Origin: a bacterium 42_11
Lineage (GTDB): Bacteria > Synergistota > GBS-1
Assembly: GCA_001508835.1 (NCBI GenBank)
Contig: LGFB01000012.1
Coordinates: forward strand, 1 to 12,842
Direction of reading: 5' to 3'
Length of the DNA stretch: 12,842 nt
In this document: piece after piece, positions 1 through 6,990 of the stretch
Layout: the number at the start of each line of letters is the position of its first letter
Position numbering within the stretch: position 1 is the first letter of the stretch
The notes under the pieces: generated by a model
Told to the model about the DNA's origin: nothing
The model's input: the letters and a program-made list of their open reading frames with translations, nothing else
Database searches by the model: none
Program-made: the position numbers and the translations under genes

Positions 1-87
1 TTCTTCAGAAACCTTACCAGGTTTAAAATCTCTTATACTTCTTCTTTCATAAACAACTTGGAAAAACTGGTCCCTTCTGGAATCCAC
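1..87 (-). CDS. Nitroreductase-family protein, N-terminal fragment cut by window edge
   Basis: Only the first 29 codons lie in the window; the rest runs off the left edge. The start is taken as the GTG at 87, with a GGGGGGA Shine-Dalgarno-like run about 5 nt upstream. The visible peptide contains VVYERRSIRDFKP. This matches the N-terminal pattern of FMN-dependent nitroreductases, in which a RRSIR-type segment contacts the flavin phosphate. Such enzymes reduce nitro groups, quinones or other substrates with NAD(P)H; which substrate applies here cannot be told. The gene lies just downstream of the creatininase-like gene on the same strand, behind a hairpin terminator, so it is either read through or has its own weak promoter. 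The family call rests on one short motif. Confidence 0.6.
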   Translation of the reverse strand, partial: MDSRRDQFFQVVYERRSIRDFKPGKVSEE

Positions 88-124
88 AACAATCCCCCCT
101 TAAACAAAAATTTATTTATAAAAG

Positions 125-155
125 AGGGTTACCCCCCTAAAAGCGGGGTAACCCT
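125..155 (-). terminator. Intrinsic terminator overlapping the 3' end of the creatininase-like gene
   Basis: An 11-bp perfect inverted repeat, AGGGTTACCCC (125-135) and GGGGTAACCCT (145-155), encloses a 9-nt loop. In minus-strand RNA it is followed by CUUUUAUAAAUAAAUUUUU, a U-rich tail. The stop codon of the upstream gene (137-139) lies in the loop, so the terminator is built into the last codons of that gene. It should reduce transcription into the nitroreductase gene. Confidence 0.8.
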
Positions 156-1096
156 AAGGAGTAGAGGCTCTTACCACCGTTACGCGGTCCCTTAAGCAAT
201 GCCTCGATCTCTTTTTCGTCCCTTTCACTCACATACTTAGCCTCAGGAAGCTTCCCGGGCGGGAATTTCTCCAGGATAATATTGTGTAACTCTATGAGGT
301 AGTCTATTATCTTGTCTATGGCATTGTAGGCCTTCTCAGCCTTAGCCAAGGAAGGTTTACCTATCACACCCTGCGGGTATACAACAACCTCTAAAGCTCC
401 CATGCCTATCTGAGCGTGTCCGGGAATAGGATATTGATAGATATCCCCACCCTTGTCTATATGCCCCTCTGGCATGAAACCGAAAGGCTCGGAATCCTCC
501 ATATGCTCAGGTTCATTCATCTCAGGGAATAGAGCCAAAGATATGGAGGCCTCAACCTCATCAGCATGTCTGAAGGGAGTCTCCCATGGGCCACCATGCT
601 CTTTATCCTTAAGCTCTTCTGCAGCAACGGTTGGCCAGTTAACCATACATACTATTGCAGGCACCTGATACTGCTTGCCGAAAGCCTGTATGGCAAGAGG
701 AATAACATACTCCTGTCCATGTCCGTTAAGAAGTATCTGTTTCCTAAAACCGGCATTCCAGTAGCCCGCTATGACAGACATAAGATAGGGGATAAACACT
801 TCATCTGGCACGATTATAGTTCCAGGTTGACCCATCTGATTCCAAGGGTGGGAACCAAACCATATAGGCTGGGAAACGGTGCAACCGGTTTCCCTTGCAA
901 CCGTTTCAGCAATCCTCGTCACTATGAAGGTATCCTCTCCAAAACATTGACCCTTACCATGATTTTCCGTGCTACCTACGGGAATGATTATTATATCGTC
1001 CTTCTTAAGCCTTTCCTCAACCTGACGCCAAGTCATATTTTGAAAGTAAATACCATCTGCCTTATCCATGGAACCGGTAGAATATTTATATTTCAT
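137..1096 (-). CDS. Creatininase-family metal-dependent hydrolase, resembles 3-dehydro-scyllo-inosose hydrolase (IolN-like)
   Basis: The protein has 319 residues from ATG 1096, chosen because GGGAGG lies 8 nt upstream; a GTG at 1105 is less well placed. Creatininase-fold signs are GSTENHG with E44 and H46, D55 in GED, NGHGQE at 124-129, and HADEVE at 177-182. These give the expected Glu/His/Asp metal-site pattern. The NGHGQE variant, the GSHPW segment, the PEGH segment near the middle and the GGKSLYSL tail resemble, from memory, the IolN branch known from Thermotoga inositol catabolism, which hydrolyses the ring of 3-dehydro-scyllo-inosose. It could instead be another cyclic amidohydrolase or lactonase. 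No inositol dehydrogenase or transporter is visible here. It follows the cupin gene after 101 nt that contain a terminator hairpin. Family call high, IolN assignment moderate. Confidence 0.8.
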   Translation of the reverse strand: MKYKYSTGSMDKADGIYFQNMTWRQVEERLKKDDIIIIPVGSTENHGKGQCFGEDTFIVTRIAETVARETGCTVSQPIWFGSHPWNQMGQPGTIIVPDEVFIPYLMSVIAGYWNAGFRKQILLNGHGQEYVIPLAIQAFGKQYQVPAIVCMVNWPTVAAEELKDKEHGGPWETPFRHADEVEASISLALFPEMNEPEHMEDSEPFGFMPEGHIDKGGDIYQYPIPGHAQIGMGALEVVVYPQGVIGKPSLAKAEKAYNAIDKIIDYLIELHNIILEKFPPGKLPEAKYVSERDEKEIEALLKGPRNGGKSLYSLGLPRF

Positions 1097-1146
1097 AAGT
1101 TGCACCTCCCTTTCTTGGACAAATCAATCATTTCCCTTTTAAAAGA

Positions 1147-1186
1147 AAGGCCCATACGGACTTAACCTGTATTCCGTATGGGCCTT
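1147..1186 (-). terminator. Strong hairpin between cupin and creatininase-like genes
   Basis: A 14-bp perfect inverted repeat, AAGGCCCATACGGA (1147-1160) and TCCGTATGGGCCTT (1173-1186), surrounds a 12-nt loop. On the minus strand it is followed by UCUUUU, so it reads as an intrinsic terminator for the cupin transcript. Only 50 nt remain before the next start codon, and no clear promoter is seen there. The structure may therefore be a partial terminator that lowers expression of the downstream gene. Confidence 0.75.
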
Positions 1187-1197
1187 CACGAACCATA

Positions 1198-1557
1198 TTA
1201 CTTTAAATGATCAGGTAATGGCGGAGAATAAGCCCAAACAAGCTTTAAGGGTTCATTCCCTGTGTTTATAATCTCGTGCTTAACTCCAGAGGGAGCAAAA
1301 ATTGCCGTTCCAGGCGTAAGCTCATACTCGCCATGCCCCTCAACAATCAATTTGCCCCTACCAGAGATAATAAACATGGCTTCTTCGTGACCATCGTGCG
1401 CATGAGCAGGAATTCTGCTTCCTACCTCTGTAACGTTTACACCCATAGAAATCTTCGTTGCACCAACAGTTTTATTACACACAAGCACCTTCGAGACTCT
1501 TGGTGGATCCTTCTTCACTCCCTGAACTTCGCTTTCATGCACCGTAAACTTTGCCAT
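1198..1557 (-). CDS. Small single-domain cupin protein
   Basis: This 119-residue protein is one conserved-barrel cupin domain. Cupin motif 1 is around residues 50-74, with H52, H54 and E58 or E59 as candidate metal ligands and the usual Gly turn (SGRGKLIVEG). Motif 2 is around 82-98, with PGTAIFAPSGVKH and H94 as the remaining ligand. The length is typical of stand-alone cupin_2 proteins, which may be isomerases, dioxygenases, lyases or ligand sensors, so no reaction can be assigned. The ATG at 1557 has an AAGGGG run about 11 nt upstream and an AAGG directly before it. The gene precedes the creatininase-like hydrolase on the same strand, so a role in the same sugar or cyclitol pathway is possible but inferred from position only. 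Confidence 0.85.
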   Translation of the reverse strand: MAKFTVHESEVQGVKKDPPRVSKVLVCNKTVGATKISMGVNVTEVGSRIPAHAHDGHEEAMFIISGRGKLIVEGHGEYELTPGTAIFAPSGVKHEIINTGNEPLKLVWAYSPPLPDHLK

Positions 1558-1788
1558 CCTTATCTACCCCTTTCCTCAAAGATTTTACGCCAATGAAAAA
1601 TGAATTAAATTTTCCATACCCATAAAACCTTTCACGAACTCGCTGAAGACTACCTACCAACCTAAAGGTAACATATTCTGTTCTCAATGTCAAGCCATAA
1701 ATTAAAACAAAAGAATAAAAGAATTTATGAACATTTTTGTTCTCATTATCGCTTCAATAAACCTTGCAAAAATGAAGAGGGGAGTTTT

Positions 1789-1797
1789 TGATATAAT
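1789..1797 (+). promoter_or_regulatory. Extended -10 promoter for the pseudopilin-protease unit
   Basis: TGATATAAT matches the extended -10 consensus TGnTATAAT exactly. Only six bases (CTTACT) separate it from the ATG at 1804, which places the expected transcription start at or next to the A of the ATG. No good -35 hexamer lies at normal spacing, as is common with extended -10 promoters. The rest of the divergent intergenic region (1558-1803) is AT-rich; no RNA gene, repeat or convincing cupin promoter was recognised in it. Confidence 0.65.
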
Positions 1798-1803
1798 CTT
1801 ACT

Positions 1804-2277
1804 ATGAGAAAGGGTTTGACGCTTATAGAGCTTCTTGTGGCCTTGGCCATTGCCGCCTTCATCGGCGGAAGCCTCCTGGGGCTCCTCGTGGGAACAACAA
1901 GAAGTAGAGAGTTTTCCGAAAGCGTGGCCTTGGAAAACCAAGTAGTTAGGGGAATCCTTGAGCTTCTCTCCAGCGATTTGAGATCCTCCTTTCAAACCCA
2001 AACGGGTCTAAACTTCGTAGGAGAGAAAACGAGGCTTTCCTTTTTAAAAGTTGGCAAAGAGGGCTTAGAAAAGGTAGATTACGAACTTAAGAACGGCAAG
2101 CTCTTAAGAAATGAAGAAGTTATCATAGAGGACAAAGATTTCAGTATCTCATTCAGATTCGTTAAAAACAAAAGCTTCCTTGAAGCGTGGGAAACCCCCG
2201 GCGATAAACCCGACGGGGTTGAAGTCGAAATTAAATATGGAGGAGCAATTTACAGAAAAATTATCTTAACCTATTAA
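1804..2277 (+). CDS. Type II secretion/type IV pilus minor pseudopilin, GspJ-like
   Basis: This 157-residue protein starts with the short leader MRKG, followed by LTLIELLVALAIAAFIGG. That is a class III prepilin signal: prepilin peptidase would cut after G4, leaving the conserved Glu at mature position 5 (E9) and a hydrophobic helix over about residues 5-28. The rest is a soluble domain with a long amphipathic region (SESVALENQVVRGILELLSSDLRS) and a C-terminal PDGVEVEI strand. Together these resemble GspJ/PulJ-type tip pseudopilins, but the soluble part is too diverged for certainty. No SD precedes the ATG; an extended -10 element lies immediately upstream. The gene is 13 nt ahead of the secreted protease gene, with which it is probably cotranscribed. 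No other pilus or secretion genes are in the window. Confidence 0.75.
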   Translation: MRKGLTLIELLVALAIAAFIGGSLLGLLVGTTRSREFSESVALENQVVRGILELLSSDLRSSFQTQTGLNFVGEKTRLSFLKVGKEGLEKVDYELKNGKLLRNEEVIIEDKDFSISFRFVKNKSFLEAWETPGDKPDGVEVEIKYGGAIYRKIILTY

Positions 2278-2290
2278 GGAGGGATTATCA

Positions 2291-4507
2291 GTGAAAAAAA
2301 CTTGGAAGGTAATGCTTTTCTTATTTTTGACCTTCTTTCCCGGATATGCCTTTGGACTCTCAAACTGGACGGTCATGATTTACATGGCAGGAGATAATAA
2401 CCTTGAACCTTATGCAATTCAGGACTTTTTGGAACTCTCATCGGTAGGTTCAAATTCAAATGTTAATATAGTCGTAGAGCTCGATAGAGCACCTGGATAC
2501 GACTCAAGCTATGGAAACTGGACAAAAGCCCACAGGTTTTATGTAACTCGCGGAATGACACCAACGGAAGACAATGCCATATCAAACTGGGGAGATGGGA
2601 ACGGCGGAAGAGAGGTAAACATGGGCGACCCGGAGGAACTTAAAAGTTTCGTAGAATGGGCAATCAAAAACTATCCAGCAAATAATTATATCCTCGTGAT
2701 ATGGAACCATGGACAAGGATGGAAAGGCAAAGAGGAAAAGGAAGGTAACCCCACACTAAAATGGGTAGTTATAGATGATACCGAAAGCGATGTGCTGTGG
2801 GCATATGAGATAAAAGAGGCTCTCCAAGGTAAACACATTGATGTAGTTGCAATGGATGCTTGCCTGATGGGAACCATAGAAATCATGGCCGAGCTTCTTG
2901 GGATAGCGGACTACTTTGTAGGCTCAGAGGCCGAAGTTCCCGCCGACGGCTTTCCTTACGACGACATAATAAGCGCCCTGGTCTCTGACCCATCCATGAC
3001 ACCAAGGGTGTTGTGCGAAACCATCGTGGAAAAATACGAAACCGCCTATAAAAACGGGTTTCTCCCCGTAACCCTTTCAGCTGTGGAGGTGAACAAGTTA
3101 AGTCAAGTAATAGATGCTTTGAATTCCTTTACCGAAGAGGTCTCCACGACCGGAAACTGGAACTCAATAAGAACCTTAAGGGAAAGCGTCTTAAGCTTCC
3201 CTCTTCAAGAGGACTTTCAATATCAGATAGACTTGGGAAGCTTCACAAACGATCTAAACCTTAAAAGCAAGGTAGAGGATGCGGTTTTCAAAAAGTATAA
3301 CTCACAAAGCGTAAGCGAAGCCTCGGGCATTTCCATATACTTCCCCCAAGGAAGGGAATATAATCCCTTTTACGGTGACACAAGAAGAGCCTTCACGGCA
3401 TTATCTTCATGGAACGACTTTCTTAAAAACTACCTAAGGGAAACAGCGCCCCAAATCAACGTTCCGATGAGCCAAAGCAGTGTAGAGATAGACGGGATCA
3501 TAGATACGGCCGAATGGGCAGATGCCCAAATCATAGAAAACAACGGTGCTAAAATCTACCTTAAGTGCGATGAAAAATACCTCTACATAGCGGTAGATGA
3601 CCCTAAAGATTATACCCTAAATCAGGATGACAGAATCGGAATTTACTTCGACACGGATGGCGATTGGAGCTGGCCTCAAAGCAAGGGCAACGAGGGAAAT
3701 TACTGGGTGAGATACAATGGAGTAAGCTGGGAAGGGATTTTTAGAGCCATATGGGGAAACTCCGGTATGCCGAATATAGCTGAGACCTATGAAACTCCCT
3801 CCAGCAACGAGCTCAGCTTCGCCACATCCCTTTCTACAGGCCATTTGCAATACGAGCTAAAAATTGATTACACCCTGCGATGGAACCGAGTTTCAGGTGA
3901 CGAGGTCCACCTTTACATTTTCGTTTACGATGCCGGAAAATCCCAAGATGACATCAGATGGCCTGAAGACCTAACAGGCCTTGATTACGGACATTTATCG
4001 CCATCCAACTATGGGAAAATTATTCTCGGTGAGAGAACCGAAATCCCAGCCATAGAAATAACTCCCAGCAAGTTAGATTTTGGAGAGGTAAAGATAAATG
4101 AGACAAAAACCTTAACCATCACCATCACGAACACGGGAACAGGCACACTAAACGTGGAAGCAAGCGTGGGAGGAGAAGATAGCTCGGCTTTCTCAATAAC
4201 CCCAACTACGCTTTCCGTTCCCGCTGGAGAATCAGCAGAGCTACAAGTCTCCTTCAAACCTGAGGATGATAAAACTTACAACGCCTATGTGGTCATTCAG
4301 AGCAATGATCCCTCAGAAAGCATATCCTATGTTACCTTAAATGGAGAGGGAAAAGAGGAAAACCCGCTTTTGGGAGGATGTGTAGCATCGGGAAGCGGAA
4401 CAGGCCTCTCCTATTTAATATTCCTGGTTCCCATCTTTTTAGTAAGCTCCCTTTCCAAGAAGAACAACAAAAAAGGTCCTGATCATTATCTTGATATCAA
4501 GCCATAA
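2291..4507 (+). CDS. Secreted multidomain C11 (clostripain-type) cysteine protease with C-terminal membrane/sorting tail
   Basis: The protein has 738 residues. The GTG start has a strong AAGGAGGG SD (2276-2283) 7 nt upstream. A Sec signal peptide covers about residues 1-22. Residues 25-380 form a clan CD C11 peptidase domain, with the catalytic His in NHGQGW (H140) and the Cys in MDACLMG (C191). Clostripain itself cleaves after Arg; the specificity here is unknown. Residues about 395-580 look like a beta-sandwich carbohydrate-binding (CBM9/DOMON-like) module, starting VEIDGIIDTAEW. Residues about 587-688 are an Ig-like ASH/choice-of-anchor repeat (LDFGEV, ITNTGTGTLNV, IQSNDPS). The tail has Gly-Gly-Cys (695-697), a hydrophobic helix (about 706-720) and a Lys/Asn-rich end, which is a tripartite C-terminal sorting architecture. 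The last 69 nt overlap the convergent sugar transferase gene. Confidence 0.88.
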   Translation: MKKTWKVMLFLFLTFFPGYAFGLSNWTVMIYMAGDNNLEPYAIQDFLELSSVGSNSNVNIVVELDRAPGYDSSYGNWTKAHRFYVTRGMTPTEDNAISNWGDGNGGREVNMGDPEELKSFVEWAIKNYPANNYILVIWNHGQGWKGKEEKEGNPTLKWVVIDDTESDVLWAYEIKEALQGKHIDVVAMDACLMGTIEIMAELLGIADYFVGSEAEVPADGFPYDDIISALVSDPSMTPRVLCETIVEKYETAYKNGFLPVTLSAVEVNKLSQVIDALNSFTEEVSTTGNWNSIRTLRESVLSFPLQEDFQYQIDLGSFTNDLNLKSKVEDAVFKKYNSQSVSEASGISIYFPQGREYNPFYGDTRRAFTALSSWNDFLKNYLRETAPQINVPMSQSSVEIDGIIDTAEWADAQIIENNGAKIYLKCDEKYLYIAVDDPKDYTLNQDDRIGIYFDTDGDWSWPQSKGNEGNYWVRYNGVSWEGIFRAIWGNSGMPNIAETYETPSSNELSFATSLSTGHLQYELKIDYTLRWNRVSGDEVHLYIFVYDAGKSQDDIRWPEDLTGLDYGHLSPSNYGKIILGERTEIPAIEITPSKLDFGEVKINETKTLTITITNTGTGTLNVEASVGGEDSSAFSITPTTLSVPAGESAELQVSFKPEDDKTYNAYVVIQSNDPSESISYVTLNGEGKEENPLLGGCVASGSGTGLSYLIFLVPIFLVSSLSKKNNKKGPDHYLDIKP

Positions 4508-5845
4508 AGACCAGTTCTGTATATAATAAGCGTCCAGGCGTAACCTCTCCTCAAAGGTGGTGAGGTTACGCCCGCTTATCTGCCAAAGCCCGGTGATCCC
4601 CGGCTTAACTTCAAGTATGACATCGAAATATTCCCCTATTTTTTCCTTCTCCCGTGGAAGATAAGGTCTTGGCCCAACAATGCTCATTTCTCCCCTTAAA
4701 ACGTTCCAAAGCTGGGGAAGCTCATCTAAACTCCATTTTCTTAAAAACCTCCCTACCCTCGTCAACCTTGGGTCGTGCCCTCTCAGCTTAGCAAATTTTT
4801 CCCATTCTTCCCTTGCCTCCGGATTCTCCTCAAGATACCTTTCGAGAATCTCATCAGCATTCAAATACATACTTCTAAACTTATAACAGGGGAAAGTGGT
4901 CCCGCCCTTCCCTAACCTTGAAGCCACATATAAAACGGGACCTGGAGAATCAAGCTTGATTAGTATGGCTATAAGCAAAAACAAGGGAGATAAAACCACC
5001 AAGGCAGGAACGGAAATAAGAAGGTCAAAAAGTCTTTTAATGATGGCATTCCAGCCTTTTATAAGATTTCTTTTTACTTCTATTAAAAACAATCCCTCTA
5101 CTTCCTCCAACCGAGCGGAAGCCGAAGATAGCCCATAAAGATCGGGAATAAGCTTAACCGGCACACCAAGGCGCTCACACCTTAAGGCTAAGGAAGCAAG
5201 CCCATTTCTGGAAAGAGAGGGCAAGGCAATGATTATCATATCGACATCCCTCTCCCTAACAACCCTTTCCACATCATCTAAACCTCCTATAACGGGAACT
5301 CCCTCCACAAGGGAACCTGAAAGCTCGCTATCAAGAAATCCAATAGGTTCATAACCCCAAAGGGGATACTTCCTAAGCTTAGATAAAATCAATCTTCCCA
5401 TCTCTCCCGCTCCAAGAATAAGCGTTCTCCTTCTAAAAAGTCCCAACCTCCAGGAAAGATACCTTATAAGATATCTTATGTAGAAAAGCAAGGGCAAGGA
5501 AACCAGAAAAGAAAGAAGCATGACAGCCCTTGAAAATTCAAGAAGCCTGTAAATAAAGCTAAAGGAAAGGAATAAAAGAGCAGTTATAAGGGTAGCCTTA
5601 CCTATGTAAAAAAGCTCATCCAAGGGGTCCAAGAAAGTTTCTATATAAAGCCCTTCCCAAGCTAAGGCCAAAATCCAAATTAAAGCGACGAAGGGAATTA
5701 TTTCAAGATACATACTCCAGGATACGGCTTTAAGAACAAAGAAGCTTTTCAAAACATCGTGTCTTAAAAAGTAAGCTAAAGCAAAAGATAAAAAGATGGC
5801 AAAGATGTCCCCGGCTAAAAGTAAAAAGGGAAAAATCCTTTTCAC
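4439..5845 (-). CDS. Polyprenyl-phosphate sugar-1-phosphate transferase, WbaP-type
   Basis: This 468-residue protein starts at GTG 5845, preceded by AAAGGGGGTG, and overlaps the upstream GT gene by 4 nt. Residues 1-130 contain about four hydrophobic membrane segments. Residues 140-260 are a Rossmann-like domain (LILGAGEMG at 142-150), as in the CoA-binding_3 family. The C-terminal bacterial sugar transferase domain has KRLFDLLIS (270-278), a re-entrant hydrophobic segment, KLDSPGP, YKFRSM, and the catalytic Asp-Glu in SLDELPQ (D374, E375), followed by GPRP and PGITGLWQISGRN. It ends in GKGAY, the usual family end. It would transfer a hexose-1-phosphate from a nucleotide sugar to undecaprenyl phosphate at the inner membrane, starting synthesis of a repeat unit for capsule, exopolysaccharide or O-antigen. 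The sugar cannot be read from sequence. Confidence 0.92.
   Translation of the reverse strand: MKRIFPFLLLAGDIFAIFLSFALAYFLRHDVLKSFFVLKAVSWSMYLEIIPFVALIWILALAWEGLYIETFLDPLDELFYIGKATLITALLFLSFSFIYRLLEFSRAVMLLSFLVSLPLLFYIRYLIRYLSWRLGLFRRRTLILGAGEMGRLILSKLRKYPLWGYEPIGFLDSELSGSLVEGVPVIGGLDDVERVVRERDVDMIIIALPSLSRNGLASLALRCERLGVPVKLIPDLYGLSSASARLEEVEGLFLIEVKRNLIKGWNAIIKRLFDLLISVPALVVLSPLFLLIAILIKLDSPGPVLYVASRLGKGGTTFPCYKFRSMYLNADEILERYLEENPEAREEWEKFAKLRGHDPRLTRVGRFLRKWSLDELPQLWNVLRGEMSIVGPRPYLPREKEKIGEYFDVILEVKPGITGLWQISGRNLTTFEERLRLDAYYIQNWSLWLDIKIMIRTFFVVLLGKGAY
4526..4579 (+). terminator. Long two-part inverted repeat just beyond the protease stop, inside the convergent transferase gene
   Basis: GGCGTAACCTC (4537-4547) pairs perfectly with GAGGTTACGCC (4562-4572). 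Outside it, ATAAGCG (4526-4532) pairs with CGCTTAT (4573-4579), with a 4-nt bulge (TCCA) on the left side only. This gives 18 paired bases. It begins 18 nt after the plus-strand protease stop codon. It could terminate plus-strand transcription, but no T-run follows, so Rho-independent termination is doubtful. It also encodes a conserved stretch of the transferase (around RNLTTFEERLRLDAYY). Confidence 0.45.
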
Positions 5846-6921
5846 AAAGCCACCCCCTTTAAGTAAAGGGAAACAAGCCTCTTTATCAAAACATCAATGG
5901 AAAACTCCTTCTCAACCCTTCTTCTGCCCGCGCTTCCCATTTTCAGCCTTAAGTCTCTATCCTCTATAAGCCTTTTGAGAAAATAGATAAGCTCGCCTTC
6001 GTCTCTTCCGATAAACCCAGTTTCACCATGAAGGACAAGGTCCCTATTACCCACCACATCGGTTGCGACAACAGGCTTTCCGCAGGCCATGGCCTCAAGA
6101 ACAGCTATGGGCATCCCCTCCCATAAAGAAGTCTGAAGGTATATATCTATACCTTTAAGATAGGATATTGCCTCCTTTCTACCAAGCCAACCTAAAACTC
6201 TGATAGGGGAGCCTTTGAGCTCTTCCTGAAGCTCTCCCCCGCCTATCCATAAGAACTCAACGGAAGGAGAAGAAAGCTTTAACGCTATGCTTTTAAAGAG
6301 CCAAGGAGCCCTCGCATAAGTTACTCGCCCAACGATGGCTATTCTAACTTTGCCATCCTTAAAGTCGTAAGATGGAATATCATCTATCTCCTTAAGGTCA
6401 ACGGCGTTATTTAAAAGCTCCACCCTCGAGGTAAGCCTTTTAGCCTCAGAAAGTTCACCATAAGAGCAGGCAAGAATTACCCCTCCGAAGAGGGAGGCTA
6501 TTTTTTCAAGGTAAAAAAGCAAACTCCTCTTCCAATATGGGGTATCCTTCATAAGAAAGGAAAACCCCCTCGGAGAGTAAAAGACCGCCCTCTTGCCCAA
6601 TATAAAGGCAGAAGCCCTGCCCAAAAAGCCAGCCTTCGAAGAATGAAGGTGTATTATATGGGGATCGTATTTCCTTATGAGTCCTATTAAACCGAAGAGG
6701 GAGCGCAAATCCTTAAATGGAGATATCTCCCTCACCATGGGGAGATATATCTTTTTCACATCTTCCTTGATTAGGCTTTCCCAGTTAAGAGGCGTTTCCT
6801 TCCTTAAAGAGTAAATGAGGTAAACATCGAAAAGATCGCGCGGAAGGTTATTGCATATCTGTCTTACCGACTGGAAGACTCCACCACCGAAGGATTCAAC
6901 CACCTGAAACACCCTATACAT
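5842..6921 (-). CDS. GT4-family glycosyltransferase
   Basis: The protein has 359 residues and the GT-B fold. Residues 1-170 form an acceptor-side domain starting with VESFGGGVFQSVRQ, a glycine-rich loop typical of GT4 enzymes, and including IIHLHSSKAGFLGR (89-102). From about 190 the nucleotide-sugar domain has IAIVGRV, then WIGGGE (225-230). The EX7E motif is at E268-E276 (WEGMPIAVLEAMACGKPVVAT), a segment that binds and activates the donor. It probably adds a sugar to a lipid-linked or surface glycan in the cytoplasm; donor and acceptor are unknown. It overlaps the WbaP-type transferase gene by 4 nt (GTGA), so the two are translationally coupled and probably act in one polysaccharide pathway. 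The ATG lacks an SD and is preceded by an extended -10 element. Confidence 0.9.
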   Translation of the reverse strand: MYRVFQVVESFGGGVFQSVRQICNNLPRDLFDVYLIYSLRKETPLNWESLIKEDVKKIYLPMVREISPFKDLRSLFGLIGLIRKYDPHIIHLHSSKAGFLGRASAFILGKRAVFYSPRGFSFLMKDTPYWKRSLLFYLEKIASLFGGVILACSYGELSEAKRLTSRVELLNNAVDLKEIDDIPSYDFKDGKVRIAIVGRVTYARAPWLFKSIALKLSSPSVEFLWIGGGELQEELKGSPIRVLGWLGRKEAISYLKGIDIYLQTSLWEGMPIAVLEAMACGKPVVATDVVGNRDLVLHGETGFIGRDEGELIYFLKRLIEDRDLRLKMGSAGRRRVEKEFSIDVLIKRLVSLYLKGVAL

Positions 6922-6931
6922 GACAATAATA

Positions 6932-6940
6932 ATTTTAACA
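6932..6940 (-). promoter_or_regulatory. Extended -10 promoter for the glycosyltransferase unit
   Basis: On the minus strand TGTTAAAAT fits the extended -10 pattern TGnTAnAAT. Ten bases (TATTATTGTC) separate it from the ATG at 6921, so the predicted transcript would have a leader of only about 2-4 nt. There is no SD in this interval. No clear -35 hexamer is seen; at that distance the lys operon terminator hairpin occupies the DNA. Confidence 0.5.
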
Positions 6941-6953
6941 TAATAAAAGATTT

Positions 6954-6985
6954 TGGGGCAGGGGACGGGAGCATCCCCTACCCCA
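6954..6985 (-). terminator. Intrinsic terminator of the lysine operon
   Basis: Starting 5 nt after the lysK stop codon, arms 6974-6985 and 6954-6965 form a 12-bp stem around an 8-nt loop. One position is a G-U wobble in minus-strand RNA but a C-A mismatch in plus-strand RNA, which supports function on the minus strand. The stem is GC-rich (GGGG/CCCC blocks) and is followed by AAAAUCUUUUAUUAU, so the U-run is displaced by four A residues. Confidence 0.7.
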
Positions 6986-6990
6986 TCTAT

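Noticed and set aside
1097..1105. GTG start for the creatininase-like gene
   Set aside because: The GTG is part of the GGGAGGTG SD region itself; ATG 1096 is at the right distance from the SD.
1660..1669. Short symmetric motif ACCTAAAGGT in the divergent intergenic region
   Set aside because: Only 4-bp arms, within chance expectation for AT-rich sequence, and no second copy was seen near the promoters.
1702..2001. Antisense reading frame opposite the pseudopilin
   Set aside because: The predicted peptide has no family features and its frame is a shadow of the well-supported pseudopilin gene and its promoter.
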